From: Methylocapsa sp. S129
GTDB lineage: Bacteria; Pseudomonadota; Alphaproteobacteria; Rhizobiales; Beijerinckiaceae
Length of the DNA stretch: 64,000 nucleotides
Direction of reading: 5' to 3'
Assembly (NCBI RefSeq): GCF_009765995.1
Contig: NZ_LMUI01000047.1
Span: forward strand, 124,001-188,000
Positions within the stretch are counted from its first letter, which is position 1. Each line of letters starts with the position of its first letter. Under the pieces are notes generated by a model, which was not told the origin of the DNA, did no database searches, and worked only from the letters and a program-made list of their open reading frames with translations. The translations under genes were made by a program, and so were the position numbers. Shown piece by piece: positions 17,545 to 26,094 of this stretch.

Positions 17545-18662
17545 TTGTGGATGGTGACAACCGGGTCCATGACGAGCCCGAAGCTTTTCAGCACGCCGAG
17601 AAGCTCGCGGTGTCCGAAGGCCTGGCACGCCGAGGCGAAGCCGGCTTTCTTCGGCGCGGTCTGCAGCAAGGAATAAGCCGCATGGGCCTGCAGCAAGCCG
17701 GTCTGCTTGTAATTACTGACGCCATGGATCACGCAATGGGCGCGCCCCAATGGCCCCGACGCGTAGACCGAATCGAGCGAGATGTTGACGCGCGGATTCT
17801 CGCGCGGCGGTATGCCCGCTTGAATCGAGGCGGCGATATTGGCGAGCGTGGCTTGCTGCTGGTCCGGCGGCAGCGGCTTGATCTGCTCCTCGAACATTTT
17901 TTGCGTCGACACGAAGCCCTCCATCACTTCGCGCGCGAAGACCCCGCCGAGCGCCTTGCAATTGGCCACCCGCGGGTCGTCTTTGAACCAGACGGGATGC
18001 GAAGTGCCGGCCCAGGGCGTCACCAAAGCATGGACATGCTGACCGGGAACGTTGACGTCGAAATGGGTGTTTTGCGCCCATTCGACATATTTGTTCTGCT
18101 CGAGATAGTACCATTTGGCCTGCAGGATCGCGAAAATGGTTTGCGTGGAGGCATAGGTCGGCAGGCCCTTCCACAGCACAAGAATGTCGAGCGTATCGAG
18201 GCCGGGCGTCTCCAGGCAGATGTTGGCGGCGATTTCGCCGGTCGTGTACATCTGCGCCACGCCGGGCGACAGCAGCAGGCCTTTTTCGGCGAATTTGGCG
18301 CCAAAGCGCGTTTTGGCGTCGAGCACCCAATCCTGTTCGCCTGTCGTGTCGGTGTAGTGGCATCCGGCGGCAAGGCATGCCTCAGCGACTTCGGGTCCAT
18401 ATTTGCTGAACGGGCCGACCATATTGCTGACGACCTTGGCGCCGCGGAACAACTTGGTCAGCGCGTCGACATTGTGCTCGACCGCGGCCACCTCGTAATC
18501 GGCGGTCTCGATACCCGGGATTTTGTCCATCACCGCCTGGACGCGGGCGCGATCGCGGCCGGCGGCGATGAAGGGCATATGCAGTTCGCGTAAATATTCG
18601 CAGACGAGGCGGCCGGTATAGCCGGACGCGCCATAGACGACGACGGGTTTCTTGTCGCTCAT
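17541..18662 (-). CDS. Saccharopine dehydrogenase-like NAD(P)-binding protein
   Basis: A 373-residue protein opening with the Rossmann motif VVVYGASGYTGRL (residues 7-19), as in saccharopine dehydrogenase-like and trans-acting enoyl reductase families. The remainder (YTDTTGEQDWVLDAK, WAGTSHPVWFKDDPRVANCKALGG) fits the group of large Rossmann proteins found next to acyl-CoA ligases. Lysine metabolism is unlikely given the neighbours. AAGGAAGG lies eight bases before the ATG at 18662, and the stop overlaps the ligase start by four bases. The reaction is unknown; a reductase acting on a CoA-linked or lipid substrate is inference. Confidence 0.75.
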   Translation of the reverse strand: MSDKKPVVVYGASGYTGRLVCEYLRELHMPFIAAGRDRARVQAVMDKIPGIETADYEVAAVEHNVDALTKLFRGAKVVSNMVGPFSKYGPEVAEACLAAGCHYTDTTGEQDWVLDAKTRFGAKFAEKGLLLSPGVAQMYTTGEIAANICLETPGLDTLDILVLWKGLPTYASTQTIFAILQAKWYYLEQNKYVEWAQNTHFDVNVPGQHVHALVTPWAGTSHPVWFKDDPRVANCKALGGVFAREVMEGFVSTQKMFEEQIKPLPPDQQQATLANIAASIQAGIPPRENPRVNISLDSVYASGPLGRAHCVIHGVSNYKQTGLLQAHAAYSLLQTAPKKAGFASACQAFGHRELLGVLKSFGLVMDPVVTIHK

Positions 18663-18722
18663 GTCATGATCCTTCCTTTGTGTTTCCTCTGCTGGCCGGA
18701 TTCTTTTGATCCGAACCGATCG

Positions 18723-19526
18723 TCACATGCCCATGCCGCCATCGACCGGCAGCCCGGCGCCGGTGATGAAGCGCGCCGCGTCCGAACACAGGAACACGAC
18801 GGCGTCGGCCATATCGGCGACCTCGCCGAGGCGGGCCAGCGGCGTCTGGCCGATCACGCCGCCGATCGCGGCTTCGGCGCTCGGGAACAGGCCGGCCGCC
18901 ACGACATCGCCGGCGAGTTGCATGCCCATGTCGGTGGGGACGAGGCCGGGATAGATGCAATTGACGCGCACGCCATATCCAAGCTTGCCCGATTCCATCG
19001 CGCCGACCCGGGTGAGCCGATCGACGCCCGATTTGGTCGCGGAATAACCAGCGATGCCGGGGAAGGCGATGGTCGCGGCGACGGAGGAAATGCTGACGAT
19101 GGCGCCGCCCTTCCCGGCCGGACCTTCCGGGCGCATCGCGCGGAACGCATGTTTCATGCCCAGACTCGCGCCGACGATATTGACGTCGCACATGCGGCGC
19201 AGATCGGCCGCCTCGACATTGATCAGCAGCGAAGTGATTTCGATGCCAGCATTGTTGATGAGGATGTCGAAGCCGCCAAGTTCGGCGATCGTCGCGGCGA
19301 CCGCCTTTTGCCAGCTCGCGTCGTCCGTCACATCGAGCCTGACGAAACCAGTCTTGGCGCCGCTCGCGGCGATCGTCTTGGCCGTCGCGCGGCCCGCTTC
19401 GTCAAGGATATCGCCGATCATCACCGCAGCGCCGGCTTTCGCCAGGGCCTCTGCCATTCCGGCGCCAAGCCCGCGCGCGCCCCCGGTCACCAGCGCCTTG
19501 CGGCCCGTCAGGTCGAATTTACTCAT
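18723..19526 (-). CDS. Short-chain dehydrogenase/reductase
   Basis: A 267-residue classical SDR. The cofactor motif TGGARGLGAGMA (residues 14-25), the NNAGIEI structural motif and the catalytic YSATK are present, with Ser in ISSVAATIAFPG completing the active site. GGAGGAAG lies just before the ATG. It is first in the operon leading to the saccharopine-dehydrogenase-like and ligase genes. The substrate, presumably a hydroxy/keto group on the compound handled by the ligase, is unknown. It is divergent from the TetR gene. Confidence 0.9.
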   Translation of the reverse strand: MSKFDLTGRKALVTGGARGLGAGMAEALAKAGAAVMIGDILDEAGRATAKTIAASGAKTGFVRLDVTDDASWQKAVAATIAELGGFDILINNAGIEITSLLINVEAADLRRMCDVNIVGASLGMKHAFRAMRPEGPAGKGGAIVSISSVAATIAFPGIAGYSATKSGVDRLTRVGAMESGKLGYGVRVNCIYPGLVPTDMGMQLAGDVVAAGLFPSAEAAIGGVIGQTPLARLGEVADMADAVVFLCSDAARFITGAGLPVDGGMGM

Positions 19527-19586
19527 GGCTTCCTCCCCTTTTCCGATGGTCCCTCTGGCGGGGACTTCGCGATGGAAGAGAAAATT

Positions 19587-19614
19587 TTGACAGGTGTCAA
19601 GTATTTATTATACA
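19587..19614 (+). promoter_or_regulatory. Promoter with overlapping palindromic operator in the SDR/TetR gap
   Basis: TTGACA at 19587-19592 and TATACA at 19609-19614 (16-base spacer) form a good sigma-70 promoter reading toward the TetR gene. The -35 is also the left arm of a perfect inverted repeat, TTGACA-GG-TGTCAA (19587-19600). A repressor bound there would block the promoter, so autoregulation by the TetR protein is plausible. About 158 bases separate the -10 from the TetR start, a long leader. Confidence 0.5.
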
Positions 19615-19771
19615 GTCGTACAAATATCTTTGGACAATCGTCAAGCACAACTCGAGAAAGCGACCGGGACGGTCGCGGTCTCGGGAAAGCGCGGTCGCGG
19701 GACCGGCCTTGATCTCGCCCGCTTCCGTGTTATCCCTCTCGCGCAAGACATAAACGGGTGGCAAAACCGCA

Positions 19772-20425
19772 ATGACGTCGCAGACCGTGACAAAACTGGA
19801 CAGGGTTCCGCGCCAGCGGGTCGACAAATTCGCCGAGCGGCGAGCCGAACTCGCCGAGGCGGCTCTGCAGACGCTCTCGGAGCTCGGCTACGCCCGCACG
19901 TCCTTGCGCGAGATCGCCCAGAACTCCGAATTCACGCACGGCGTCCTGCACTATTACTTCAGCGACAAGGTCGATTTGATCCTGTGCAGCGTGCGCCAAT
20001 ACAAGACGCGATGCGTGACGCGCTATGATCAGATCACCGCCGATGCGGATTCATACGATGCGCTGATGACCGGCTTTGTGACGGTCCTCGCCCAGACGAT
20101 GCGCGAAGAGGCGCATATGCACCGCCTGTGGTACGACATTCGCTCGCAGACTTTGTTCGAGACGGCGTTCCGCGCCGATGTCGCGGAGCTCGACAAGAGT
20201 CTCGAGAACATGATCTGGCGCATCATGTGCCGCTTCGCGGAACTGACCGGCGAGCCACAGACCCTGCCGCCCCCGGTGATCTATGCGATGATCGACGGGC
20301 TGTTTCAGCAATGCCTGCTCAAGCACCTGTCCGGCGACGCGCAAGCGATCGCCCAGATGCAGGCCGACGTGCGGCTGGTGTTGTCGAAGATCACGAGGAA
20401 TCCGGACGCTACGGCAGAGGTTTAG
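19772..20425 (+). CDS. TetR-family transcriptional regulator
   Basis: A 217-residue regulator with an N-terminal helix-turn-helix: RRAELAEAALQTLSELGYARTSLREIAQNSEFTHGVLHYYFSDK (residues about 24-67), the TetR signature including the LHYYFSDK cap. The C-terminal ligand-binding region is helical and unclassified. It is divergent from the SDR-led operon, the usual position for a local repressor whose effector is a pathway substrate or acyl-CoA. No strong ribosome site precedes the ATG at 19772. Confidence 0.88.
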   Translation: MTSQTVTKLDRVPRQRVDKFAERRAELAEAALQTLSELGYARTSLREIAQNSEFTHGVLHYYFSDKVDLILCSVRQYKTRCVTRYDQITADADSYDALMTGFVTVLAQTMREEAHMHRLWYDIRSQTLFETAFRADVAELDKSLENMIWRIMCRFAELTGEPQTLPPPVIYAMIDGLFQQCLLKHLSGDAQAIAQMQADVRLVLSKITRNPDATAEV

Positions 20426-20594
20426 ACGCGGTCGTTGACCACGTCCGATCCCCCGCCTCCATTCGTCGACGATACGCGCGTCTTTGCCTCAGAACGCGCT
20501 TCGCCGACTTTCGTCGCGTCATTGGACAAACATAGGCGCCGCGCCGTAGTCTGGGATCATCGCGCGGTCAAATCGCGCGGACGTCGGAGATCAA

Positions 20595-21974
20595 ATGATG
20601 ATGAGCGCAAGAGGCACTCTGCTTAGTTCGGCGGCGTGCATTGTGGGCGCGGCGGCCAGCCACGCCGCCGATCTTCCGACGCGAAAGTCGGCGCCAGCGG
20701 AATATGTCAAGATCTGCAACGTCGGCGGCATGGCTGGCTTCGTCATCCCCGGCAGCGACACCTGCTTGAAGATTGGCGGTTACGTCAGCGCACAGGTCGA
20801 GGCGGGCAACCTCAAGAAGGGCTATTCCTGGAGCCCCGGCGGACAGGGCACAGCGCTCATTTCGAGCCCCGCGAGCCTGAGAAGCTCGTTCGGCTGGACC
20901 ACCCGCGCCGAGCTCGATCTGGATATACGCCAGCAGACGTCCTATGGCGTGCTGCGCGGCTACACGCAGATCCGGTTTGAGAACGGCAACGGTTTCGATA
21001 CGGACGGCACGGGCGCCTATATCGATGTCGCCTATCTTCAATGGGCGGGCATCACGGCCGGCAAGACGGCGTCGTTTTTTGGTTTCTTCGGCGGCGGTTA
21101 TGGCTGGGCGAACATCTTTTCTCCCGCCCAGGCTGAGGGAGGCTCCAACGAGCCCGACGTGCTCGCCTATACCGCAACCTTCGGCGGCGGCTTCTCGGCG
21201 ACGGCCTCCATCCAGAGCCCAGGCGCGAACTCGTTTTCCGCCACCGGTCTGACGAACAATGGCTCCAGCGGCGGCGGCGCAAACTTCAATATCAATACGA
21301 CCAATTACGGCATGACGTTTCCCGATTTCGTCGCCAATATCCGCGTCGATCAGAGCTGGGGTTCGGCGCAATTGTCGGGCGTCGCCCACCAGGTGCATGT
21401 CTACGACGCCGTCGGCAATTCGCTCGATAAATGGGGCTGGGGAATATTGGGCGGCGCGTCATTCAACCTGCCGACGCTCGGAGCGGGCGACAAGCTCTCG
21501 ATCGACGGCGTCTACACAAGAAACGCGATCTGGTATTCGGGCATACCCGAAGGCCTGTGGGGCGAGAACGGCGCCGCCAACGGCAATGGTCTCGCCATGT
21601 CGGCCGGCGACACTTATTCGGTCGGCGGCGGACGTTGGGCGACGCCGTCGGCCTGGTCGGCGGCGGCGCTCTACGAGCATCACTTCTCGGCCGCTTTCTC
21701 TATCGATCCAGAGATTTCCTACGCGCAATTGAACTGGAGCGGCTCGATGGGGCAGCTTTCGTCCAATTCGCAAAGCTGGATCGTCGGCGGCGTCGCTCAT
21801 TGGGACCCAGCGCCGCTGCTCGATTTCGCCTTCGAGCTTTTGTACGAGAACACCCATCAGTCGACGCCGAGCCTCTACACGCCGACGGTCGGCACGATCG
21901 ACGGCAAGCTCTCGCCGTTCCCCAACAATACGGATGGCTTTGCCGGGCGCTTCTACATCACTCGCAATTTCTGA
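20595..21974 (+). CDS. Porin, alphaproteobacterial Omp2b type
   Basis: A 459-residue outer-membrane porin. The signal peptide ends near residue 24 (SHA|ADLPTRK) and is followed by the family's N-terminal hallmark SAPAEYVKICNVGG, then GFVIPGSDTCLKIGGYVSAQVE, with the two conserved Cys. The rest is alternating, aromatic-rich beta-strand sequence ending in the terminal Phe of GRFYITRNF, the signal for BAM-mediated insertion. It forms a trimeric general diffusion channel in this family. The first of three consecutive ATG codons has GGAG upstream. It is monocistronic and is followed by a hairpin. Confidence 0.93.
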   Translation: MMMSARGTLLSSAACIVGAAASHAADLPTRKSAPAEYVKICNVGGMAGFVIPGSDTCLKIGGYVSAQVEAGNLKKGYSWSPGGQGTALISSPASLRSSFGWTTRAELDLDIRQQTSYGVLRGYTQIRFENGNGFDTDGTGAYIDVAYLQWAGITAGKTASFFGFFGGGYGWANIFSPAQAEGGSNEPDVLAYTATFGGGFSATASIQSPGANSFSATGLTNNGSSGGGANFNINTTNYGMTFPDFVANIRVDQSWGSAQLSGVAHQVHVYDAVGNSLDKWGWGILGGASFNLPTLGAGDKLSIDGVYTRNAIWYSGIPEGLWGENGAANGNGLAMSAGDTYSVGGGRWATPSAWSAAALYEHHFSAAFSIDPEISYAQLNWSGSMGQLSSNSQSWIVGGVAHWDPAPLLDFAFELLYENTHQSTPSLYTPTVGTIDGKLSPFPNNTDGFAGRFYITRNF

Positions 21975-22038
21975 CCGCGGTCAATTCGGCGCGCGGCGCC
22001 GACATCTTGTGCTTAGGGGCTCTTTTCTTGTTTGCCCG

Positions 22039-22065
22039 GCCATTCGCCCTTGTTATGCGAATGGC
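22039..22065. terminator. Stem-loop between convergent genes
   Basis: GCCATTCGC (22039-22047) pairs exactly with GCGAATGGC (22057-22065) around a nine-base loop. It lies between the porin gene stop and the converging DUF6065-like gene stop, so it can act on both transcripts. No clear U-tract follows on either strand, so termination strength is uncertain. Confidence 0.5.
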
Positions 22066-22152
22066 GAAGAGGCGGACTTAAAACTTTCTCCGATCCCCGC
22101 TCACGTGTCTTGCGATTGAACGCAATGCGACAAGCCAAAGGAATGACATCGC

Positions 22153-22908
22153 CTAACGCGGCGCCTTGAGCCTGCGGCGCGACAGATGGAAGAGCGGCTC
22201 GGATGCTCCGCTCGGCTCGCGCCCCTGAGCGTAACCGCGCTGCCATCCTTGTTTGAGCGCCTCGGGCTCGCCCCCGGCGACGCGCGCCTGAAAATCGGTG
22301 CGCGACTGACGCCAAGCGTCATAAGCCCCTTTCAGCGCGGGATCGTCGGCGAAATCCCGGATCTTCGGCTGAATTGCGTCGAGCAGCGCGTGAGGAACCA
22401 GAGAGAGGAAGCAAAACGACTCGCCTCTCTCGAACCGCGCGCCGGTCGGGCGCGTGAATCGCCAATTCATCGTGAAAGTGAAGGGCAGCCAATCGGTCTC
22501 CACCAAGCCTTCCAACGGCGCAATCCCGTCCTTGATCGTATTGGGCGCGCCGCGCGCGCAGATCGCCCAGCCGGGGCTGGTGCGAAACAGATAGCCCGGA
22601 TGGAACGTCAGGATTCCATGACCGAAAACCGAAGAGACGACCTGGCCGAGTCGGGGATTTCCATCGGTGGAGACGATCTTGACGTCGGACGTCGACGCGC
22701 CGCCGGTCCATGTCGCCGTGAACGACATCGGCAGGATGATTTCCCAGCCGCTGGCGTTGGCGATCGGCAGCGGCGTGCAACGATAGGCGAAACGGCTGGC
22801 GGTCGCGTCCATCCAGTCGCGGTCCGCGCGACCTGGAATGATCTGCGGCGGATCCGCATATTCCCGGAAGCAATGGAAATCTGGCAACGACGACAAAAAA
22901 TCGGACAT
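22153..22908 (-). CDS. DUF6065-like protein of unknown function
   Basis: A 251-residue soluble protein with no signal peptide. Sequence such as ANASGWEIILP, FGHGILTFHPGYLFRTSPGW, GLVETDWLPFTFTMNWRFTRP and RGESFCFLSLVPHALL matches my memory of the DUF6065 family; no catalytic motif is obvious. The C-terminus contains a polar helical tail (YDAWRQSRTDFQARV). It begins 29 bp after the autotransporter gene on the same strand, so the two are probably co-transcribed. A role linked to the secreted autotransporter is conjecture. Confidence 0.65.
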   Translation of the reverse strand: MSDFLSSLPDFHCFREYADPPQIIPGRADRDWMDATASRFAYRCTPLPIANASGWEIILPMSFTATWTGGASTSDVKIVSTDGNPRLGQVVSSVFGHGILTFHPGYLFRTSPGWAICARGAPNTIKDGIAPLEGLVETDWLPFTFTMNWRFTRPTGARFERGESFCFLSLVPHALLDAIQPKIRDFADDPALKGAYDAWRQSRTDFQARVAGGEPEALKQGWQRGYAQGREPSGASEPLFHLSRRRLKAPR

Positions 22909-22937
22909 GGTCTACCGCTGATCCCGTCGCCGAGCGT

Positions 22938-25808
22938 TCAGAACTTGGCGTTGACGCCGACGCCGATATGGATCTTTCCGCCGATGCCCTGGCCGCCCGC
23001 CTCGCCGTCGGCGAAGACGTCAAGCCGCACGGCAGGCGAGAGGCGGTAGCCCAGCCGCAGTCCATATTCAAACCAATTCAGGCTCCGATTGCCGATCGGC
23101 GTGAGCACTCCGACGCCAGGCACGTCGGCCACGATGCCCGACTTACCTACCCAACCATGCGCGTAGCCGGTCGAGAGCGTACCGTCCACGGCGTCGGTGA
23201 ACGCATGGGTCCACTGACCCTCCACCTTGCCGATCGTCATCACATCGTCGCCGGAGTTCACGATCGCCGGAAACGGATTCTGGGCGGACAGGGTTTCCGT
23301 ATAACCGTTGACGTGGATGTCGGCGCGCCCCAATTCGAGCGCTAGGCCGGCTTCGTCGGTCGGGCCAAGCTCATAGGCGGCGCCGGCCCGTCCGTAATAA
23401 TAGCTCAGCGCGCCGGTCGTACCGCTCGTCCCGACTGCTGTCCCCGCGCCGTTCATATAGGTGCGAGTGAAGCTCAGCGAAGCGGACGGCGCCCACCAGC
23501 CGCCAATTTCGGCGAACGGCCGGAAGGCGCTGCTGGAATTCCAGACATAGCGGGCGGCGAGCGCGCCCCACGGGCTGTCGTTCAGCCTGGCGCTCTCATA
23601 AAATTCCTCGCCATAGGCGAAGCCGCCGAGCACGGACAACCCGTTGCCGAAATTGACCTGGCCGCGCACGCCGCCCATCGCCGATCCGCCGGCGGCGAAG
23701 GCGCCCGCTTGCGACCCCTGGCCGCGGGCGATCGGATCGTTGCGGAACAGCAGATAGGACATCAGCCCTTGCTGCTGGGCGAGCGCCGCATTCGCGCCGC
23801 GCGCGAGCTGATCGACCGAATTCTGCACCGAGCCGACCGTGGTGAGGCCGCCGATCCATCTTGTCGTGGGTGTTGGTGTTGGTGTTGGTGTTGGTGTTGG
23901 TGTTGGTGTTGGTGTTGGTGTTGGTGTTGGTGTTGGTGTTGGTGTTGGTGTCGGTGTTGGAGTTGGTGTCGGCGTGGGAGTTGGCGTTGGTGTCGGCGTT
24001 GGCGTGGGAGTTGGTGTCGGCGTGGGAGTTGGCGTTGGCGTGGGAGTCGGCGTCGGTGTTGGTGTCGGCGTAGGAGTTGGCGTCGGTGTCGGCGTGGGAG
24101 TTGGCGTCGGCGTTGGGGTGGGCGTGGGAGTAGGTGTAGGCGTCGGGGTCGGTGTGGGCGTGGGCGTGGGAGTTGGCGTCGATACGCTCACGAGCGTGGC
24201 GACATAGGCCTGCGCGGCGCTTGCGCCGGTCTGGCCGTTGAACTCTCCGGAGCCGACAATATACTTGCCGTCGGCGGTGATCCCCTGCGCCGTGGAGAGG
24301 ATGATCCCGCTCATATTGACGCCGGCGCTCGAAAGCGCCGCGCCGAGATATTGCATCGCGCCGCTGCTGTTGAAGTTATAGATGAACGCGCGCGACCGCG
24401 AATAAGAACCACCGCTGATGCTGCTTGAAGTCAGCGTCGAATCCATATCGTACATCTGGCCGACGACGAGGCCGGTGTCGCTCATCGCCGCGGCGGACGA
24501 AGATTCGTAATTGTGTGTTCCGCCTCCGTCCGTGATGGTGAGGGAGGGGCCCGTCTGCAGATTGATCGGCGCGCCGAAGCCGCTTGCAGCGCTTCCCGTC
24601 CATTCGACGGCGCTGAAGATCGGCTGCGCGCCATTGACGGTTGAAGCGTAAGTCGAACCGGTGTTGGACTGGCCGACGATGATCGTGCCGGCCTGATTGA
24701 TCGCATAGGCGTAAGAACTCGCGCCCGCGACAGAGCCCGCCGGCACGCTGCTCAGCACGCCAAGATCGGTCGCCGCGACAGTTCCGGCTCCGGTCGCGCT
24801 GAGGCCTGTCCAGACGGTCGCCTGCAGTACGCTTGATGAGGTCTCGCCGGAGAAATTGCTGGAGCCGACGATCGCGTCGCCGGCCGCGTCCACCGAAAAT
24901 GCGCGCGAATTGGCGCCGGCCGGCGCACCGGGCAGGACGCCGAGATTGACGACAGCGTTGAGCGCCGGGCCGCCGGTCTCGACGCCCGTCAGATACCAGG
25001 CCGTTGCATGGGTTGTGCTTTGCCCGGGCGTTGTGCTGGCGTTGCCGACGACAATCGTCCCGTTGGCGTTGATTCCGCGCGCGTTCGACGAGCCGCCCGG
25101 GTCGCTGCTCAAGACGCCCAAATCGAAGGGTTGGATGGTTTCGCTTCCGCCCGGCGTCGCATTGTACCAGAGGACGCCGTGAGCGGTGGCGACGCCGCCG
25201 ACTTCCGTCAGGGAATAGCCGACGGCGCTTTTGCCGTCGGCGGCGACGCCTTCAACCGCGGCATACGGATTGAACGAAGAAAAGCCGGGCGCCTGCGAGC
25301 TGTCGGTAAAGGCGGCGACCGCGTAGGGAAGCAGCGGCGCCTGCCCGAATTGCATCGCGCCGCCATTGGCCGACCAAAAGACCGGGAATTCATGTCCCGC
25401 GGAATCGAAGGCCTCGCCAATGACGAGAAAGCTGCCGGAGGAGCCGTCCGGGGGGCCTTCGTTCGCATTGATTCCGACGCCCACCGTATGGTCGATCGCC
25501 GTTCCCGCGGCGGTCGTGCCTGACGCCGTCAGCGGGGTGGCCGCATAACCGGAAACGGGAACAGTCTGAGTGTGCGCCCATTGCGCCCCAACCGGCGTGA
25601 GCGCGGTCGCGCCGAGCAAAGCGCAAAGAAGCGAGCGGCCCGGCCTCTCGAAGCGTAAAGCGCGTTGGCGAAACTTGAACAGCGACGCTTGCGGAAATTG
25701 CGGCCAGAGAAAATAGCGCCTCCCAATTCCACGCTCGGCCGCCACCGACTCGGCCCCCGCGGCGTCAGCATCCGCACGCTCGCCTGCCGAGCGAATATTA
25801 TTCAGCAT
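22938..25808 (-). CDS. Autotransporter with HAF-repeat passenger and (Pro-Thr)n linker
   Basis: A type V secreted protein of 956 residues. The start at 25808 is followed by an unusually long, Arg-rich N-region and a hydrophobic core (SLLCALLGATALTPVGA, about residues 58-75), an extended signal peptide. The passenger holds about six HAF-type repeats, each of the form INxxGTIVVGxSN...ATxW (for example ARGINANGTIVVGNAS, AYAINQAGTIIVGQSN, AQGITADGKYIVGSGE). A pure Pro-Thr tract covers about residues 544-648. The last 270 or so residues form the beta-barrel, ending in the terminal Phe of GVGVNAKF. The frame is open to 25901, but the ATG at 25808 is preferred. Probably surface-exposed; an adhesin role is inference. 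Confidence 0.85.
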   Translation of the reverse strand: MLNNIRSAGERADADAAGAESVAAERGIGRRYFLWPQFPQASLFKFRQRALRFERPGRSLLCALLGATALTPVGAQWAHTQTVPVSGYAATPLTASGTTAAGTAIDHTVGVGINANEGPPDGSSGSFLVIGEAFDSAGHEFPVFWSANGGAMQFGQAPLLPYAVAAFTDSSQAPGFSSFNPYAAVEGVAADGKSAVGYSLTEVGGVATAHGVLWYNATPGGSETIQPFDLGVLSSDPGGSSNARGINANGTIVVGNASTTPGQSTTHATAWYLTGVETGGPALNAVVNLGVLPGAPAGANSRAFSVDAAGDAIVGSSNFSGETSSSVLQATVWTGLSATGAGTVAATDLGVLSSVPAGSVAGASSYAYAINQAGTIIVGQSNTGSTYASTVNGAQPIFSAVEWTGSAASGFGAPINLQTGPSLTITDGGGTHNYESSSAAAMSDTGLVVGQMYDMDSTLTSSSISGGSYSRSRAFIYNFNSSGAMQYLGAALSSAGVNMSGIILSTAQGITADGKYIVGSGEFNGQTGASAAQAYVATLVSVSTPTPTPTPTPTPTPTPTPTPTPTPTPTPTPTPTPTPTPTPTPTPTPTPTPTPTPTPTPTPTPTPTPTPTPTPTPTPTPTPTPTPTPTPTPTPTPTPTPTPTPTPTTRWIGGLTTVGSVQNSVDQLARGANAALAQQQGLMSYLLFRNDPIARGQGSQAGAFAAGGSAMGGVRGQVNFGNGLSVLGGFAYGEEFYESARLNDSPWGALAARYVWNSSSAFRPFAEIGGWWAPSASLSFTRTYMNGAGTAVGTSGTTGALSYYYGRAGAAYELGPTDEAGLALELGRADIHVNGYTETLSAQNPFPAIVNSGDDVMTIGKVEGQWTHAFTDAVDGTLSTGYAHGWVGKSGIVADVPGVGVLTPIGNRSLNWFEYGLRLGYRLSPAVRLDVFADGEAGGQGIGGKIHIGVGVNAKF
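23866..24177 (-). repeat. Hexanucleotide tandem repeat encoding 52 Pro-Thr units
   Basis: Inside the autotransporter gene, 312 bp consist only of six-base units coding for Pro-Thr on the minus strand. At one end (23869-23946) thirteen units are identical GGTGTT copies; the remainder carry synonymous changes (GGTGTC, GGCGTG, GGAGTT and others). The protein repeat is therefore older than the pure block, which looks recently expanded. Because the unit is six bases, slippage keeps the frame and alters only linker length. Confidence 0.95.
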
Positions 25809-26094
25809 ACAGCCCCCGAATTTAGACAAGCCCGCACACACCGACCACAGCATGGGCGCAAGAAGGCGCCCCTCCGCAGCAGCATGGCTGCAAGGCGACA
25901 AAGAAATACGTCCCGTATCTCAGAAGAAAACGGTTTTCCTTACGCTGTTTTTCTCACTGTACTTGCGCGAGTTCTATGATAAGTTCGAAAAATCGGATAG
26001 AACGTTCTTGCTGCGGCGCGCTGAAATCCCGTTGTTGCAGAAGACCGCTAATACGGCATCGGCCGCATTGGCGATCAATAGTGAAGAGGCGATT

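Noticed and set aside
23839-24207. A 122-codon plus-strand frame of Val-Gly repeats
   Set aside because: It is the antisense reading of the Pro-Thr tract and has no domain, signal or ribosome site.
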